Assembly: GCA_019634275.1 (NCBI GenBank)
Contig: JAHQVP010000264.1
Coordinates: 1 to 37,420, forward strand
Length of the DNA: 37,420 nt
Source: Saprospiraceae bacterium
GTDB lineage: Bacteria; Bacteroidota; Bacteroidia; Chitinophagales; Saprospiraceae
Reading direction: 5' to 3'
A model generated the notes under the pieces. It saw only the letters and a list, made by a program, of their open reading frames with translations, was not told the origin of the DNA and ran no database searches. The position numbers were made by a program, and so were the translations under genes. Positions 22,753 to 31,915 of this stretch are shown one piece after another. Numbering within the stretch: the first letter of the stretch is position 1; the number at the start of each line of letters is the position of its first letter.

Positions 22753-24081
22753 ATGAGCATCACAACCGGATCTACTACGTACTTTCCTTCCATTGGAAGA
22801 GTCGAATTTGAAGGAAAGGATTCCGACAATCCACTGGCCTTCAAATTTTACGATCCTACCAAAATGGTGGGGGACAAGACTCTTGCTGAGCACCTCAAAT
22901 TTGCCGTTGCCTACTGGCATAGCTTTTGCGCAGAGCTCAATGATCCCTTTGGTCCGGGCACGCGCACTTTGCCCTGGAACCATCATGAGGACGCAGTACA
23001 AAGGGCCCACGATAAGATGGATGCTGCATTTGAATTTGCGACCAAGATGCAGATTCCATACTACTGCTTCCATGATATCGACTTGGTTGATGAAGGCCCT
23101 TCGATTCAGGAAACAGAAAGACGTCTGCAAGCCATTGTCGAGTATGCTAAAGAAAAACAAGCGGCTTCTGGGCTTAAGTTGCTGTGGGGCACTGCCAATG
23201 TGTTTTCCCATCCGAGGTACATGAATGGCGCCTCCACAAATCCCGATTTTGCGGTGCTCACGTTTGCCGCCACACAAGTAAAGAATGCCATTGATGCGAC
23301 CATCGCTCTGGGCGGTACCAGTTATGTTTTTTGGGGTGGTCGTGAAGGCTACATGTCCTTGCTCAATACCGACATGAAACGAGAACAAGAGCACATGGCC
23401 CGATTTCTCACCATGGCTCGGGACTATGGCAGAAGGCAAGGATTCACAGGCACCTTTCTGATCGAACCCAAACCGATGGAACCCATGAAGCATCAGTACG
23501 ATTTTGACTCTGCTACTGTCATCGGCTTCCTGAGACACCATGGCCTTGCTGATGATTTTAAGATCAACGTAGAAGTAAATCATGCCACCTTGGCCAGTCA
23601 TACCTTTCAGCATGAACTCCAGACTGCTGCAGATGCCGGCATGTTGGGGAGCATAGATGCCAACCGTGGTGACTACCAAAACGGATGGGACACGGACCAA
23701 TTTCCTGTGAATCTGTACGAATTGACCCAGGCCATGTTGGTCCTATTGGAAACAACAGGTCTTGGTGACGGAGGCATAAACTTTGACGCAAAGTTGCGTC
23801 GTAATTCCACGGATGTCGAGGACATCTTTCTCGCCCATATCGGGGGCATGGATACCTTTGCGCGAGCACTGCTGGTGGCCAATCGAATTCTGGAAGAATC
23901 CGATTATACCCGTTTCAGAAAAGAACGCTACCAATCATTTGATTCTGATCAGGGTCAGGAATTTGAAAGAGGAAGTCTCAGTTTGGAAGACTTAAGGACA
24001 TTTGCGCTTGAACATGGTGAGCCAAGACAAACCAGTGGCAAGCAGGAAATGCTCGAGAATCTGATCAACCAATACATGTAA
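22753..24081 (+). CDS. xylA: Xylose isomerase
   Basis: Interconverts D-xylose and D-xylulose. From ATG 22753 the protein has 442 residues, normal for class II enzymes. Active-site elements are present: [13 protein letters not shown] (catalytic His, Asp), [24 protein letters not shown] (metal Glu and base Lys), [18 protein letters not shown] and [17 protein letters not shown]. The ORF track begins at 22678, adding 25 residues that do not look like family sequence; ATG 22753 ([12 protein letters not shown]) fits it. No xylulokinase is encoded in the window, so the product would need a kinase elsewhere. The dehydratase gene follows 25 bases later. Confidence 0.95.
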   Translation: MSITTGSTTYFPSIGRVEFEGKDSDNPLAFKFYDPTKMVGDKTLAEHLKFAVAYWHSFCAELNDPFGPGTRTLPWNHHEDAVQRAHDKMDAAFEFATKMQIPYYCFHDIDLVDEGPSIQETERRLQAIVEYAKEKQAASGLKLLWGTANVFSHPRYMNGASTNPDFAVLTFAATQVKNAIDATIALGGTSYVFWGGREGYMSLLNTDMKREQEHMARFLTMARDYGRRQGFTGTFLIEPKPMEPMKHQYDFDSATVIGFLRHHGLADDFKINVEVNHATLASHTFQHELQTAADAGMLGSIDANRGDYQNGWDTDQFPVNLYELTQAMLVLLETTGLGDGGINFDAKLRRNSTDVEDIFLAHIGGMDTFARALLVANRILEESDYTRFRKERYQSFDSDQGQEFERGSLSLEDLRTFALEHGEPRQTSGKQEMLENLINQYM

Positions 24082-24106
24082 GGAAGAACACTTTAACAAG
24101 AAGAAT

Positions 24107-25813
24107 ATGAAGCTGCGTAGTCAAGATTGGTTTGGAAGGACTGGAAAAGATGGATTCATCTATCGTGCCTGGATGAAGAATCAGGGGATTCCTGATGATC
24201 ATTTCGATGGTAAACCAGTCATCGGCATCTGCAACACGTGGTCGGAATTTGCTCCTTGCAATGCACACTTTCGTGAATTGGCCGAATCGGTCAAACGTGG
24301 TGTGCTTGAGGCCGGTGGAGTGCCTTACGAATTTCCTGTCATGTCCCTGGGCGAATCCGTGATCAAACCTACCGCGATGCTATTTCGCAACTTAATGAGC
24401 ATGGACGTGGAAGAGTCCATTCGGGGCAATCCAATGGATGGAGTCGTACTGCTCACTGGGTGTGACAAGACTACTCCAGCATCGGTAATGGGTGCAGCGA
24501 GCGTAGATTTACCCACCATTGTTGTCAGTGGTGGCCCCATGTTGACTGGTCGCTTCAAGGGGAAAGCCATTGCCACTTCTGATGTTTGGCGTTATGCTGA
24601 TGGCGTCAATACAGGAGAGGTTTCCCAAGAAGAATTTCGCTCAATCGAAGCATGTATGTGCCGCAGCAGAGGACATTGTGCTGTGATGGGTACGGCTTCA
24701 ACCATGGCTTGCATGGTGGAATCTCTTGGGCTTACTCTACCCGGTAATGCAGCCATACCGGCGGCAGACTCCAGACGCAAGGTCCTTGCGCAGATGTCCG
24801 GAAGGCGTATCGTTGACATGGTCAGAGAGGACCTCAAACTGTCTAAGATTCTGACTCGAGAAGCGTTTGAAAACAGCATCAAAGTAAATGCTGCTATTGG
24901 TGGGTCGACCAACTTTGTGCTTCATCTGCTGGCCATTGCAGGCCGAATGGAGGTCCCCGTCTCTTTGGATGACTTTGATCATCTCGGCAGCGATGTGCCT
25001 TTGTTGGTTAACCTGCAGCCATCAGGAGACTACTTTATGGAGGATTTTTACTATGCCGGAGGACTGCCCGCGGTAGTCAATCAGATGCAGCGCGTGTTGC
25101 ATACAGATGTTATTACCGCCAATGGCAAGACCATCGCTGAGAATTGCAGCGGAGTGGAATCATATAGCAAAGAAGTCATCGCCTCATTCGACGATCCTGT
25201 TCAGAAAGAGGCAGGCATTGTTGTCCTGCGAGGCAATCTCTGTGAGCGAGGCGCTATTTTAAAGCCCTCGGCTGCCACAAAAGAGCTCTTGCAGCATCGA
25301 GGGACTGCTGTCGTCTTCAAGGACATTGAAGATTTCCATGCAAGGATTCATTCAGATGCATTAGAGGTCGACCGCAACTCTGTATTGGTACTACAAAATG
25401 TGGGACCAAAAGGATATCCAGGCATGCCCGAAGTAGGCAATATGTCGTTGCCCAAACGTCTCTTGGAGCAGGGAATTACCGATATGGTTCGCATCAGTGA
25501 TGGCAGGATGAGTGGGACCGCCTTCGGAACAGTAGTGCTCCATGTAGCTCCTGAATCGGCTGGTGGAGGCACCCTGGCACTGGTGCGCGATGGCGATACC
25601 ATCGTACTGGATGTACCGGGGCGTTCGCTGCACCTCGAAGTATCTGATGAGGAGTTGGCAGCGCGCAAATCGACCTGGCAGCCGCCAGATCTGGGAATCC
25701 GTCGTGGATATGTAGCACATTATCTAAAACATGTACAGCAAGCGGATTTAGGTGCAGATCTTGACTTTCTCGTGGGATCATCAGGAAGTGAAGTCACTCG
25801 TGACTCCCATTGA
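24107..25813 (+). CDS. IlvD/Edd family sugar-acid dehydratase (arabinonate/xylonate-type)
   Basis: An iron-sulfur dehydratase of 568 residues. Cysteines expected to bind the cluster are in NTWSEFAPCNAH, LLTGCDKTTPAS and SRGHCAVMGTAST; the catalytic serine is in RMSGTAFG. The CRSRGHC segment and the length favour sugar-acid dehydratases, such as L-arabinonate or D-xylonate dehydratases, over dihydroxy-acid dehydratase (IlvD) or Edd. The reaction would turn an aldonate into a 2-keto-3-deoxy acid. It follows xylA closely. An oxidative pentose route would also need an aldonate source, perhaps the Gfo/Idh/MocA enzyme; that is inference. Confidence 0.87.
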   Translation: MKLRSQDWFGRTGKDGFIYRAWMKNQGIPDDHFDGKPVIGICNTWSEFAPCNAHFRELAESVKRGVLEAGGVPYEFPVMSLGESVIKPTAMLFRNLMSMDVEESIRGNPMDGVVLLTGCDKTTPASVMGAASVDLPTIVVSGGPMLTGRFKGKAIATSDVWRYADGVNTGEVSQEEFRSIEACMCRSRGHCAVMGTASTMACMVESLGLTLPGNAAIPAADSRRKVLAQMSGRRIVDMVREDLKLSKILTREAFENSIKVNAAIGGSTNFVLHLLAIAGRMEVPVSLDDFDHLGSDVPLLVNLQPSGDYFMEDFYYAGGLPAVVNQMQRVLHTDVITANGKTIAENCSGVESYSKEVIASFDDPVQKEAGIVVLRGNLCERGAILKPSAATKELLQHRGTAVVFKDIEDFHARIHSDALEVDRNSVLVLQNVGPKGYPGMPEVGNMSLPKRLLEQGITDMVRISDGRMSGTAFGTVVLHVAPESAGGGTLALVRDGDTIVLDVPGRSLHLEVSDEELAARKSTWQPPDLGIRRGYVAHYLKHVQQADLGADLDFLVGSSGSEVTRDSH

Positions 25814-25827
25814 TCAAGACAATCAAT

Positions 25828-26721
25828 ATGCATAAGAGCAACCTTGTATCGACCGCCGTCTGTATTTTCGCCTTGTTGATGACCACTTTGGTGTTCGGTC
25901 AGAGCGTGACGGAGCACAACAACCTATCGTACACATCAGATCTCACAGACACCCTACGCCAAATCAATTTAATAGTTGCTGAAGATGTAAGCCAAGCTCC
26001 CCTCCTGATTTGGATCGGAGGGGGTGCATGGTCCTATGTCAACCGGCATATGGAGATGGAGTTATGCCGGAAGATTGCGGCTGAAGGCATTACCGTTGCT
26101 TCCGTTGGCCATCGACTTAGTCCGCAGCTTTTGCGGGAGCCGCACAGGGTAGAGGGCGTTCGTCATCCAGCGCATATAGAAGACCTCGCACAGGCCTTTG
26201 CCTGGCTGCATGCGCATGCCGAAGAATACGGCTACGATACCGCCTCGATTTTTGTTGGCGGGTTTTCTTCCGGAGCTCACCTATCGACCTTGCTGATTAG
26301 TGACTACAAATACCTTGAAGGAGTAGGACATAGTGTAGCCGATGTCGCAGGTATCATTCCCATTGGAGGTGCTTTTGACATCATCCATTATCGGGACATC
26401 CTTACGGCAGCGGTACCTGCCTATTTGGAAAACCACATTCATGCGGTATTTGGAGAAAGTGATGCATCTCAAATGGATGCCTCGCCTTCTCAATTTATAG
26501 CCCATATCAAAACCCCCATGTTGGTGATCTCCGATACCAACACCTATAAATACAACAAGCACTTCGAAGAGCAACTAAAAGAAGCCGAATTTGCGCTTGC
26601 CGATGTACTGCATGTGGGATCCCTCTCTCATGGTGAACTTTGGAAGGACATCGGAGCCGAGAATAGTCGATACAGATCTGTGATAGTCAACTACATTCGC
26701 AGCTTGCAGAATACTCCGTAA
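25828..26721 (+). CDS. Exported alpha/beta hydrolase, esterase-like
   Basis: A 297-residue hydrolase with signal peptide MHKSNLVSTAVCIFALLMTTLVFGQ. An oxyanion-hole motif (LIWIGGGAWSY, the HGGG type with Ile for His), the nucleophile elbow GGFSSGAHLS and a C-terminal histidine in SLSHGELW are visible. It resembles BD-FAE or carboxylesterase-like enzymes that deacylate plant sugars. The ORF track start is TTG 25810, overlapping the dehydratase stop; ATG 25828 fits the signal better. As third gene after xylA, it may remove acetyl or feruloyl groups from imported oligosaccharides, which is inferred from location. Confidence 0.82.
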   Translation: MHKSNLVSTAVCIFALLMTTLVFGQSVTEHNNLSYTSDLTDTLRQINLIVAEDVSQAPLLIWIGGGAWSYVNRHMEMELCRKIAAEGITVASVGHRLSPQLLREPHRVEGVRHPAHIEDLAQAFAWLHAHAEEYGYDTASIFVGGFSSGAHLSTLLISDYKYLEGVGHSVADVAGIIPIGGAFDIIHYRDILTAAVPAYLENHIHAVFGESDASQMDASPSQFIAHIKTPMLVISDTNTYKYNKHFEEQLKEAEFALADVLHVGSLSHGELWKDIGAENSRYRSVIVNYIRSLQNTP

Positions 26722-26759
26722 TTTAATCTGGATTCACCATTCGCCGTCGAGGATTTGTC

Positions 26760-26767
26760 TAAATTGG
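26760..26767 (+). promoter_or_regulatory. Candidate -7 element for the seven-gene unit
   Basis: TAAATTGG is TAnnTTTG with one mismatch, 25 bases before the ATG at 26793. The site lies in the only gap (71 bases) before the tightly packed genes that follow. Confidence 0.3.
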
Positions 26768-26792
26768 GATTGAGGAAAACAGTCTTAGCCTG

Positions 26793-28076
26793 ATGCCGAG
26801 CAACAAATTATCGGAATACGTGCACCCCCGCATCGAACAGCTGGAGTCAGAGCTGTATGATAAGCAGACTCAGCTCAATTTCCTTATGCGCATCACACAA
26901 GCCATCAATGCCAATCTGTCCGCAGAGCCACTCCTGAAGATGTATTCCAATTTCCTTCAGCAAGAACTGGGTGTCAAGCGTCTGGCTATGTTTTTCCGAG
27001 AACAATCTCGTTGGATCTGTACGAAAGCGATTGATTACAATCCCAAGGATCAGTCCGAACTGCTGCTGGAACTGCATAAAAAATACGATGACTTTGCACG
27101 CATTGGCGAGCTAAGTGCTGCGGTACTGAAACAATTTGAACTTGTCATTCCAGTATTGCACAAAGACGATCCCATTGCCTATGTTTTGGTGGGCAAATAC
27201 GAACAGACTGATGATGAGTATGATCGGATCAAGTTCATGATTACCATCACCAACATTGTGGCCGTAGCCATGGAAAACAAGCGATTGTTTAAGCAGCAGG
27301 TTCAACAGGAAGCCTACAAACATGAGCTTGAAGTCGCCCAAAGAGTCCAGGAGATGCTCATTCCGTCCGTGCTGCCCTCTGAAGAGGAGTATGAGTTGTC
27401 TTCCATATACCGTCCCCATAGTAGTATCGGTGGCGACTATTTTGACTATATCAAATTGGAAGACGGGAGTTTCCTTATGTGCTTGGCCGATGTTTCGGGC
27501 AAGGGGATACCCGCTGCTCTTTTGATGGCCAATTTTCAAGCCACCTTACGTTCTGCGATTTTAATACACCGGCGGCTGGATGACTTGGTACAATACCTAA
27601 ATCGCACGATTGTAGCCATTACGCAAAGCGAACGTATCATCACTTTTTTCGTCTTGCGTTTTGACCCCAGCACACGTCGTATTGAGTATCTCAATGCCGG
27701 ACATAACCCCCCCGTCCTGGTGACCAAAAATCAGTCAATCAATCTTGACAAGGGTTGCACGATCCTGGGCGCTCTTGAAGAACTAGAACAGATAGAGGTC
27801 GGTTTTGAGCAACTAAACCAAGACCCTGCCATGATTGTGCTGTACACAGATGGCCTGACTGACTTATTGAACAATGAAGGCATCTATTTTGACGAAGATC
27901 GCATCACCCAGTTTACCCACCAACATCTTGCGCTAAATGCAACCCAGTTTAACGAAAGCTTGTTAGAGGAGTTGGAGTCGTTTAAGGGTAAACAAGAGTA
28001 TCCCGATGACATCGCTATCTTAACATGCAAAATCAAGTCTCCTGCTGCACTGCCTGAGGAGGTATCAGACGTCTAA
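26793..28076 (+). CDS. GAF-type sensor with SpoIIE/PP2C serine phosphatase domain
   Basis: A 427-residue cytoplasmic regulator. It begins with a coiled coil (residues 8-30) and a GAF-like domain (about 30-160, LLKMYSNFLQQELGVKRLAMFF). A second coiled coil (KRLFKQQVQQEAYKHELEVAQRVQEML) follows, then a SpoIIE/RsbU-type PP2C domain (about 195-415). Phosphatase signatures are GGDYFDYI, ADVSGKGIPAALLMA, NAGHNPP, YTDGLTDLL and DDIAILT, with the metal-binding aspartates present. Such phosphatases control partner-switching (anti-sigma antagonist) or similar circuits, but no STAS or HATPase partner is nearby. It is the first gene of a run of seven. Confidence 0.9.
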   Translation: MPSNKLSEYVHPRIEQLESELYDKQTQLNFLMRITQAINANLSAEPLLKMYSNFLQQELGVKRLAMFFREQSRWICTKAIDYNPKDQSELLLELHKKYDDFARIGELSAAVLKQFELVIPVLHKDDPIAYVLVGKYEQTDDEYDRIKFMITITNIVAVAMENKRLFKQQVQQEAYKHELEVAQRVQEMLIPSVLPSEEEYELSSIYRPHSSIGGDYFDYIKLEDGSFLMCLADVSGKGIPAALLMANFQATLRSAILIHRRLDDLVQYLNRTIVAITQSERIITFFVLRFDPSTRRIEYLNAGHNPPVLVTKNQSINLDKGCTILGALEELEQIEVGFEQLNQDPAMIVLYTDGLTDLLNNEGIYFDEDRITQFTHQHLALNATQFNESLLEELESFKGKQEYPDDIAILTCKIKSPAALPEEVSDV

Positions 28077-28909
28077 TGAAGAATAAAAACACATCGGCAA
28101 TACTGGCATTCTTGCTCGGCGTTTTTGGCATTCACCGATTCTATCTGGGCCAAGTAGGCCTGGGTATTCTGTATGTATTGCTTTCCATGACCACGATTTC
28201 TGTCATTCTTGGCATCCTCGATGGCATCATCTTCCTTACCATGGATGATGATGTTTTTGATGCCAAGTACAACAACAAACGTGAATTTCGACAACCGCGT
28301 CAACGACGGCAGACTCGCCCAGATTTTCGACGGCCACCTCGCACCACTCGTCGCCAGGAGCGAGGAACCGCTCAACAACAATACCGCCGGCAGCGACGAA
28401 CCGCTCCACCCGCTCCTCGCACTACGCGGCAGCGACCCCAAGCCGCAAGACGCGTACCTACACATTCCCCTAAGAAGAATCCCTTCAAAGCTTCCGGCAT
28501 CCGAAAATTCAAGGACTTTGAATATGATGGTGCCATTGAAGACTTTAATCAGGCACTGAAGATTGCCCCGAAGGACGTCTCGATCCATTTTAATATTGCC
28601 TGTGCCTACTCCTTGATGGAGAATACCGAAAAATCGTTCTATCACTTAAGTGAAGCGGTCCAACTGGGATTCAACGATTTTGGGAAGATTGACACCCATG
28701 ATGCGCTAGCATATGTGCGCATACAACCCAATTGGGAAGATTTCAAGCAAAATGGCTATACCCTCCGTAAGCAGTTGGCTGCACCAGAAAAGAACCTTCT
28801 CGATGACGATGTCCTCCTCTTGCAAATCAAGAAACTGAATGAACTGAAAGAGAAGGGACTAATTACGGAGAAAGAATTTTTAGAACAGAAGCAAAAATTG
28901 ATGCGTTAG
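28076..28909 (+). CDS. TM2-domain protein with Arg-rich linker, TPR and SHOCT-like tail
   Basis: A 277-residue membrane protein. Residues 1-62 form a TM2 domain (two helices with the GIHRFYLGQVGLG motif). Residues 68-135 are a low-complexity linker dominated by Arg, Gln, Pro and Thr (QPRQRRQTRPDFRRPPRTTRR). Residues 140-225 contain TPR-like helices (DGAIEDFNQALKIAPKDVSIHFNIACAY). The last 30 residues (LLLQIKKLNELKEKGLITEKEFLEQKQKLM) match a SHOCT-type motif. The basic linker would lie in the cytoplasm and could bind nucleic acid or lipid head groups. The ATG overlaps the phosphatase stop by one base. The function is unknown. Confidence 0.82.
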   Translation: MKNKNTSAILAFLLGVFGIHRFYLGQVGLGILYVLLSMTTISVILGILDGIIFLTMDDDVFDAKYNNKREFRQPRQRRQTRPDFRRPPRTTRRQERGTAQQQYRRQRRTAPPAPRTTRQRPQAARRVPTHSPKKNPFKASGIRKFKDFEYDGAIEDFNQALKIAPKDVSIHFNIACAYSLMENTEKSFYHLSEAVQLGFNDFGKIDTHDALAYVRIQPNWEDFKQNGYTLRKQLAAPEKNLLDDDVLLLQIKKLNELKEKGLITEKEFLEQKQKLMR

Positions 28910-28926
28910 TTCGTTTTAGGTATATA

Positions 28927-29586
28927 ATGAATGCTTCCTCTCTTATATCCGATGACATAATCCCACTGCGCACCTCCACCTTGGGCTCCGAGGCGTTGGA
29001 GATCATGAGCGAGTTCCACCTTGCCCATTTACCGATTGTCAATGACAAACAGCTGTTGGGTATTCTTAGTGAAGAAGACATCTTAGAACATGATGTAGCG
29101 GAGCCCGTTGGGGCCTATCATTTGTCCCTCTCACGCGTCGAAGCGAAGCAAAATGACCACATTTTTGATGTGATGGGCATGATGACACGTCATAAGCTCA
29201 CCTCACTACCTGTCGTGGATGAAGATGCAACCTATCTGGGCTTGATCAGTGATCGAGACTTATTGCGGTACTTTGGCAATGCCTTTGCTTTTGATGATCT
29301 CGGAGGGATCATTGTGCTGCAAATGAGCAAGCCTGATTACAGCCTTTCCGAGATCGCACGCATCGTCGAATCCGAACAAACCTTCATCATAAGCACGTTT
29401 ATTACATCTGAAGCACTATCCAACCGCATCCAGGTACACTTGCGATTGAATACCACAGACCTGCAACGGGTAGTCGCAGCACTTGAACGCTTTGAATACG
29501 ATGTCCAAGCCTTATACACACTAGACGATTCTGCGGACATATACAAAGACAGGTATGAGTCGTTTATGCACTACTTGGGTATGTAG
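28927..29586 (+). CDS. CBS-domain pair protein with ACT-like C-terminus
   Basis: A 219-residue cytoplasmic protein. Two CBS motifs lie at residues 1-60 (HLAHLPIVNDKQLLGILSEEDIL) and 75-122 (HKLTSLPVVDEDATYLGLISDRDLL), together likely binding an adenine nucleotide. Residues 127-200 (GGIIVLQMSKPDYSLSEIARIVESE) look like an ACT-type regulatory domain. CBS-ACT proteins in Bacteroidota are often found near nadK. Here an Omp85-type gene overlaps its 3' end by 32 bases, and nadK comes next. Sensing adenine or NAD(P)-related nucleotides is a plausible role, not shown. Confidence 0.82.
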   Translation: MNASSLISDDIIPLRTSTLGSEALEIMSEFHLAHLPIVNDKQLLGILSEEDILEHDVAEPVGAYHLSLSRVEAKQNDHIFDVMGMMTRHKLTSLPVVDEDATYLGLISDRDLLRYFGNAFAFDDLGGIIVLQMSKPDYSLSEIARIVESEQTFIISTFITSEALSNRIQVHLRLNTTDLQRVVAALERFEYDVQALYTLDDSADIYKDRYESFMHYLGM

Positions 29587-30997
29587 TCTCCTTCCTGCCC
29601 TCTTGCTATCATGGACAGGCTCGGGACTGATGGCTCAAAGCCAGGCCGATGCGGGTCTAGATTCAGTCAAGGTTGATCGCATCCTTATCGAAGGAAACAA
29701 GAAAACCAAAGAAGCCTACATCCTTCGGGAAATGGGCATCAAAGTAGGCGATCGTATTCCCGTCACAGACCTGCAATCTACTTTGGTGCAGAGTCGAAGT
29801 CTTCTGCAAAACACCGGACTGTTTAACGACATCCAAATCAACATTGCAGAATGGGACGAAGTTACCCATGAGGTGACCCTCGTTGTCGAGCTCAGCGAAT
29901 CCTGGTACATCTTTCCGATACCGATCTTGAGTCTGGCAGATCGCAGCTTCAATGTCTGGTGGAAAGTCCATAATCGAGACATCAACCGATTGAACTATGG
30001 CATCAATTTCATTTGGGTAAATTTTTCTGGCGTCAATGATAAGATCAAGTTAAATCTCCAGGGAGGCTACCGAAGAAGAGTGCGACTGCAGTACGATCGT
30101 CCTTACATCAATCGGCAGAAGACGTTGGGATTTTCGGCACGGTACGAGATTGTGCACCAAAGGGAGTTTCAATTCGAAACCAGAGGAAACAAACAACAGT
30201 TTTATCGCGACGAGGAACAACTCATTTTTCGTCGTCAGCGGGCCATTTTTGGCATGAGCTATCGCCCCGGTGTGGTCAGCAGTCATGGCTTCCTCGTCAA
30301 GTACGAGCGCAATCGCATAGATCCTGAGGCGAGTGACCTCAATCCAGGATATTTTTTAAATGGTGCAGACCAACAGCGATATTTCCAATTGTCTTATTCG
30401 TTTGTGCGAGAGCGTCGAGACAATAAATTTTATGCGCTGCGTGGAACGTACCTGGGACTCAGTGCCAGTAAGGAGGGGCTTGGCATCTTCTCCGAACGAA
30501 ACAAGTTTTTGACCGAAGGTACTTTCGCACACTTTTGGCCGATTACCGAAAAGATCAATCTAGAGACCCGTCTCAAAGCACGAAAAGAATGGGTGCAAGA
30601 AGCCCAACCCTATTTTGGCTTGACCGCATTGGGCTACGGAGAGACTTTTGTCCGGGGTTACGAACTTTATATCGTCGATGGAACGGACTATGTCCTATCG
30701 CAAAATTCTCTGCGCTTTCGCATCTTTTCAAAAGTCTTCAACTTTGGAAAGATCATTCCGTTAGAGACTTATCGGAAATTTCCAATCGATGTGTACTTTA
30801 CAGTAAATGGTGATTTCGGCTATGCACGCAATGACTTTTTTAATGAAGAGAACCCCTTAAACAACCGTTGGCTTAGAGGCGGTGGAATTGGACTGGATTT
30901 TGTACTCTATACCAAGTATGCATTCCAGTTTGAATACAGTCGCAATCATTTTTTTAAAGAAGGAGGGATATTTCTAAACTATCGCACCAGGATCTAA
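29555..30997 (+). CDS. Omp85-family outer-membrane protein with one POTRA domain
   Basis: A 480-residue exported protein. The signal peptide (MSRLCTTWVCSLLPALLLSWTGSGLMAQ) is followed by a single POTRA domain (about residues 37-115, VKVDRILIEGNKKTKEAYILREMGIKVGD). A barrel of about 360 residues then ends in FLNYRTRI. The Omp85 loop-6 motif appears as FVRGYEL. BamA has five POTRAs and TamA three, so this is a short family member of unknown cargo, perhaps handling lipids or outer-membrane protein assembly. Its start lies inside the CBS gene (32-base overlap), and its stop overlaps the nadK ATG by one base, so all three are probably translationally coupled. Confidence 0.85.
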   Translation: MSRLCTTWVCSLLPALLLSWTGSGLMAQSQADAGLDSVKVDRILIEGNKKTKEAYILREMGIKVGDRIPVTDLQSTLVQSRSLLQNTGLFNDIQINIAEWDEVTHEVTLVVELSESWYIFPIPILSLADRSFNVWWKVHNRDINRLNYGINFIWVNFSGVNDKIKLNLQGGYRRRVRLQYDRPYINRQKTLGFSARYEIVHQREFQFETRGNKQQFYRDEEQLIFRRQRAIFGMSYRPGVVSSHGFLVKYERNRIDPEASDLNPGYFLNGADQQRYFQLSYSFVRERRDNKFYALRGTYLGLSASKEGLGIFSERNKFLTEGTFAHFWPITEKINLETRLKARKEWVQEAQPYFGLTALGYGETFVRGYELYIVDGTDYVLSQNSLRFRIFSKVFNFGKIIPLETYRKFPIDVYFTVNGDFGYARNDFFNEENPLNNRWLRGGGIGLDFVLYTKYAFQFEYSRNHFFKEGGIFLNYRTRI

Positions 30998-31884
30998 TGA
31001 AGGTATTCATATTTGGTCGAACCATAAACGACGAGCAGGTTTCAACGATTCGAGGCCTGTTGAAAACCCTTCAAAGGGAAGGCGCCCAGGTGGCTGTATA
31101 TTATCCATATAGCGATCTTTTGGCCGCGAAAGTGGGATTCCTTGATGATTATGATTTGATCCGCAGCACCGACCAGCTCCGCATGTTTGGTCCTGATTTT
31201 GCTTTCACACTGGGTGGTGATGGGACCATGTTGAGCGCGGCATTGATCATAAAGGATACGGGTATCCCCGTGATCGGAATCAACCTTGGACGATTGGGAT
31301 TTCTGGCCAGCATTGAGCAGAAGCATATTGATCGAGCTCTTACTGAGCTCAAGCATAAGCGATACAGTCTTGAAAGCAGATCATTGATCTCACTGGATTC
31401 CAATCTCCCACTCTTCGAGGATGCCAATTTTGCGCTCAATGATTTTACCATTCTGAAGAGAGACAACTCCTCGATGATCATCATACACACCTATCTAAAC
31501 GGGGAGTTTCTCAATTCCTACTGGGCAGATGGCCTCATCGTTTCCACTCCTACGGGTTCTACCGGCTATTCCCTTAGTTGTGGTGGACCCATCGTCTTTC
31601 CGGAATCAAGAAGTCTGGTTATAACTCCCGTAGCACCCCATAATCTCAATGTCCGTCCTATTATCATTCCCGATGACTCCACAATCAGTTTTAAGGTTGA
31701 GGGCCGAACCGACAACTTCCTTTGCACGTTGGATTCGCGATCAGAGATCATCACGGATGCATATGAACTCTCCATCCGCAAGTGTGACTTTCTGTTGAGT
31801 TTGGTGCGGCTAGAAGGCATGTCTTTTTCGCGGACCATGCGCAGCAAACTGTTATGGGGACACGACATGAGAAAATTTTCTTGA
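30997..31884 (+). CDS. nadK: NAD kinase
   Basis: Phosphorylates NAD to NADP. The 295-residue protein contains the GGDGT motif (FTLGGDGTMLSAA) with the catalytic Asp, GINLGRLGFLA, FALNDFTI (NE/D motif) and DGLIVSTPTGSTGYSLSCGGPI. Length is normal. It overlaps the Omp85-type stop (TAATG) by one base. The CBS protein two genes upstream may couple nucleotide sensing to this enzyme; that is a guess from the gene order. Confidence 0.95.
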   Translation: MKVFIFGRTINDEQVSTIRGLLKTLQREGAQVAVYYPYSDLLAAKVGFLDDYDLIRSTDQLRMFGPDFAFTLGGDGTMLSAALIIKDTGIPVIGINLGRLGFLASIEQKHIDRALTELKHKRYSLESRSLISLDSNLPLFEDANFALNDFTILKRDNSSMIIIHTYLNGEFLNSYWADGLIVSTPTGSTGYSLSCGGPIVFPESRSLVITPVAPHNLNVRPIIIPDDSTISFKVEGRTDNFLCTLDSRSEIITDAYELSIRKCDFLLSLVRLEGMSFSRTMRSKLLWGHDMRKFS

Positions 31885-31915
31885 GTGATGGCGATTCTAG
31901 CGAACTTGTTATAAT

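Noticed and set aside
22729-23700. 323-residue minus-strand ORF opposite xylA
   Set aside because: It lies entirely across the xylose isomerase gene, whose family motifs are clear. Its translation shows no domain pattern.
28073-28645. 190-residue minus-strand ORF opposite the TM2 gene
   Set aside because: Arises from the low-complexity Arg-rich coding stretch, which lowers stop codons in the complementary frame.
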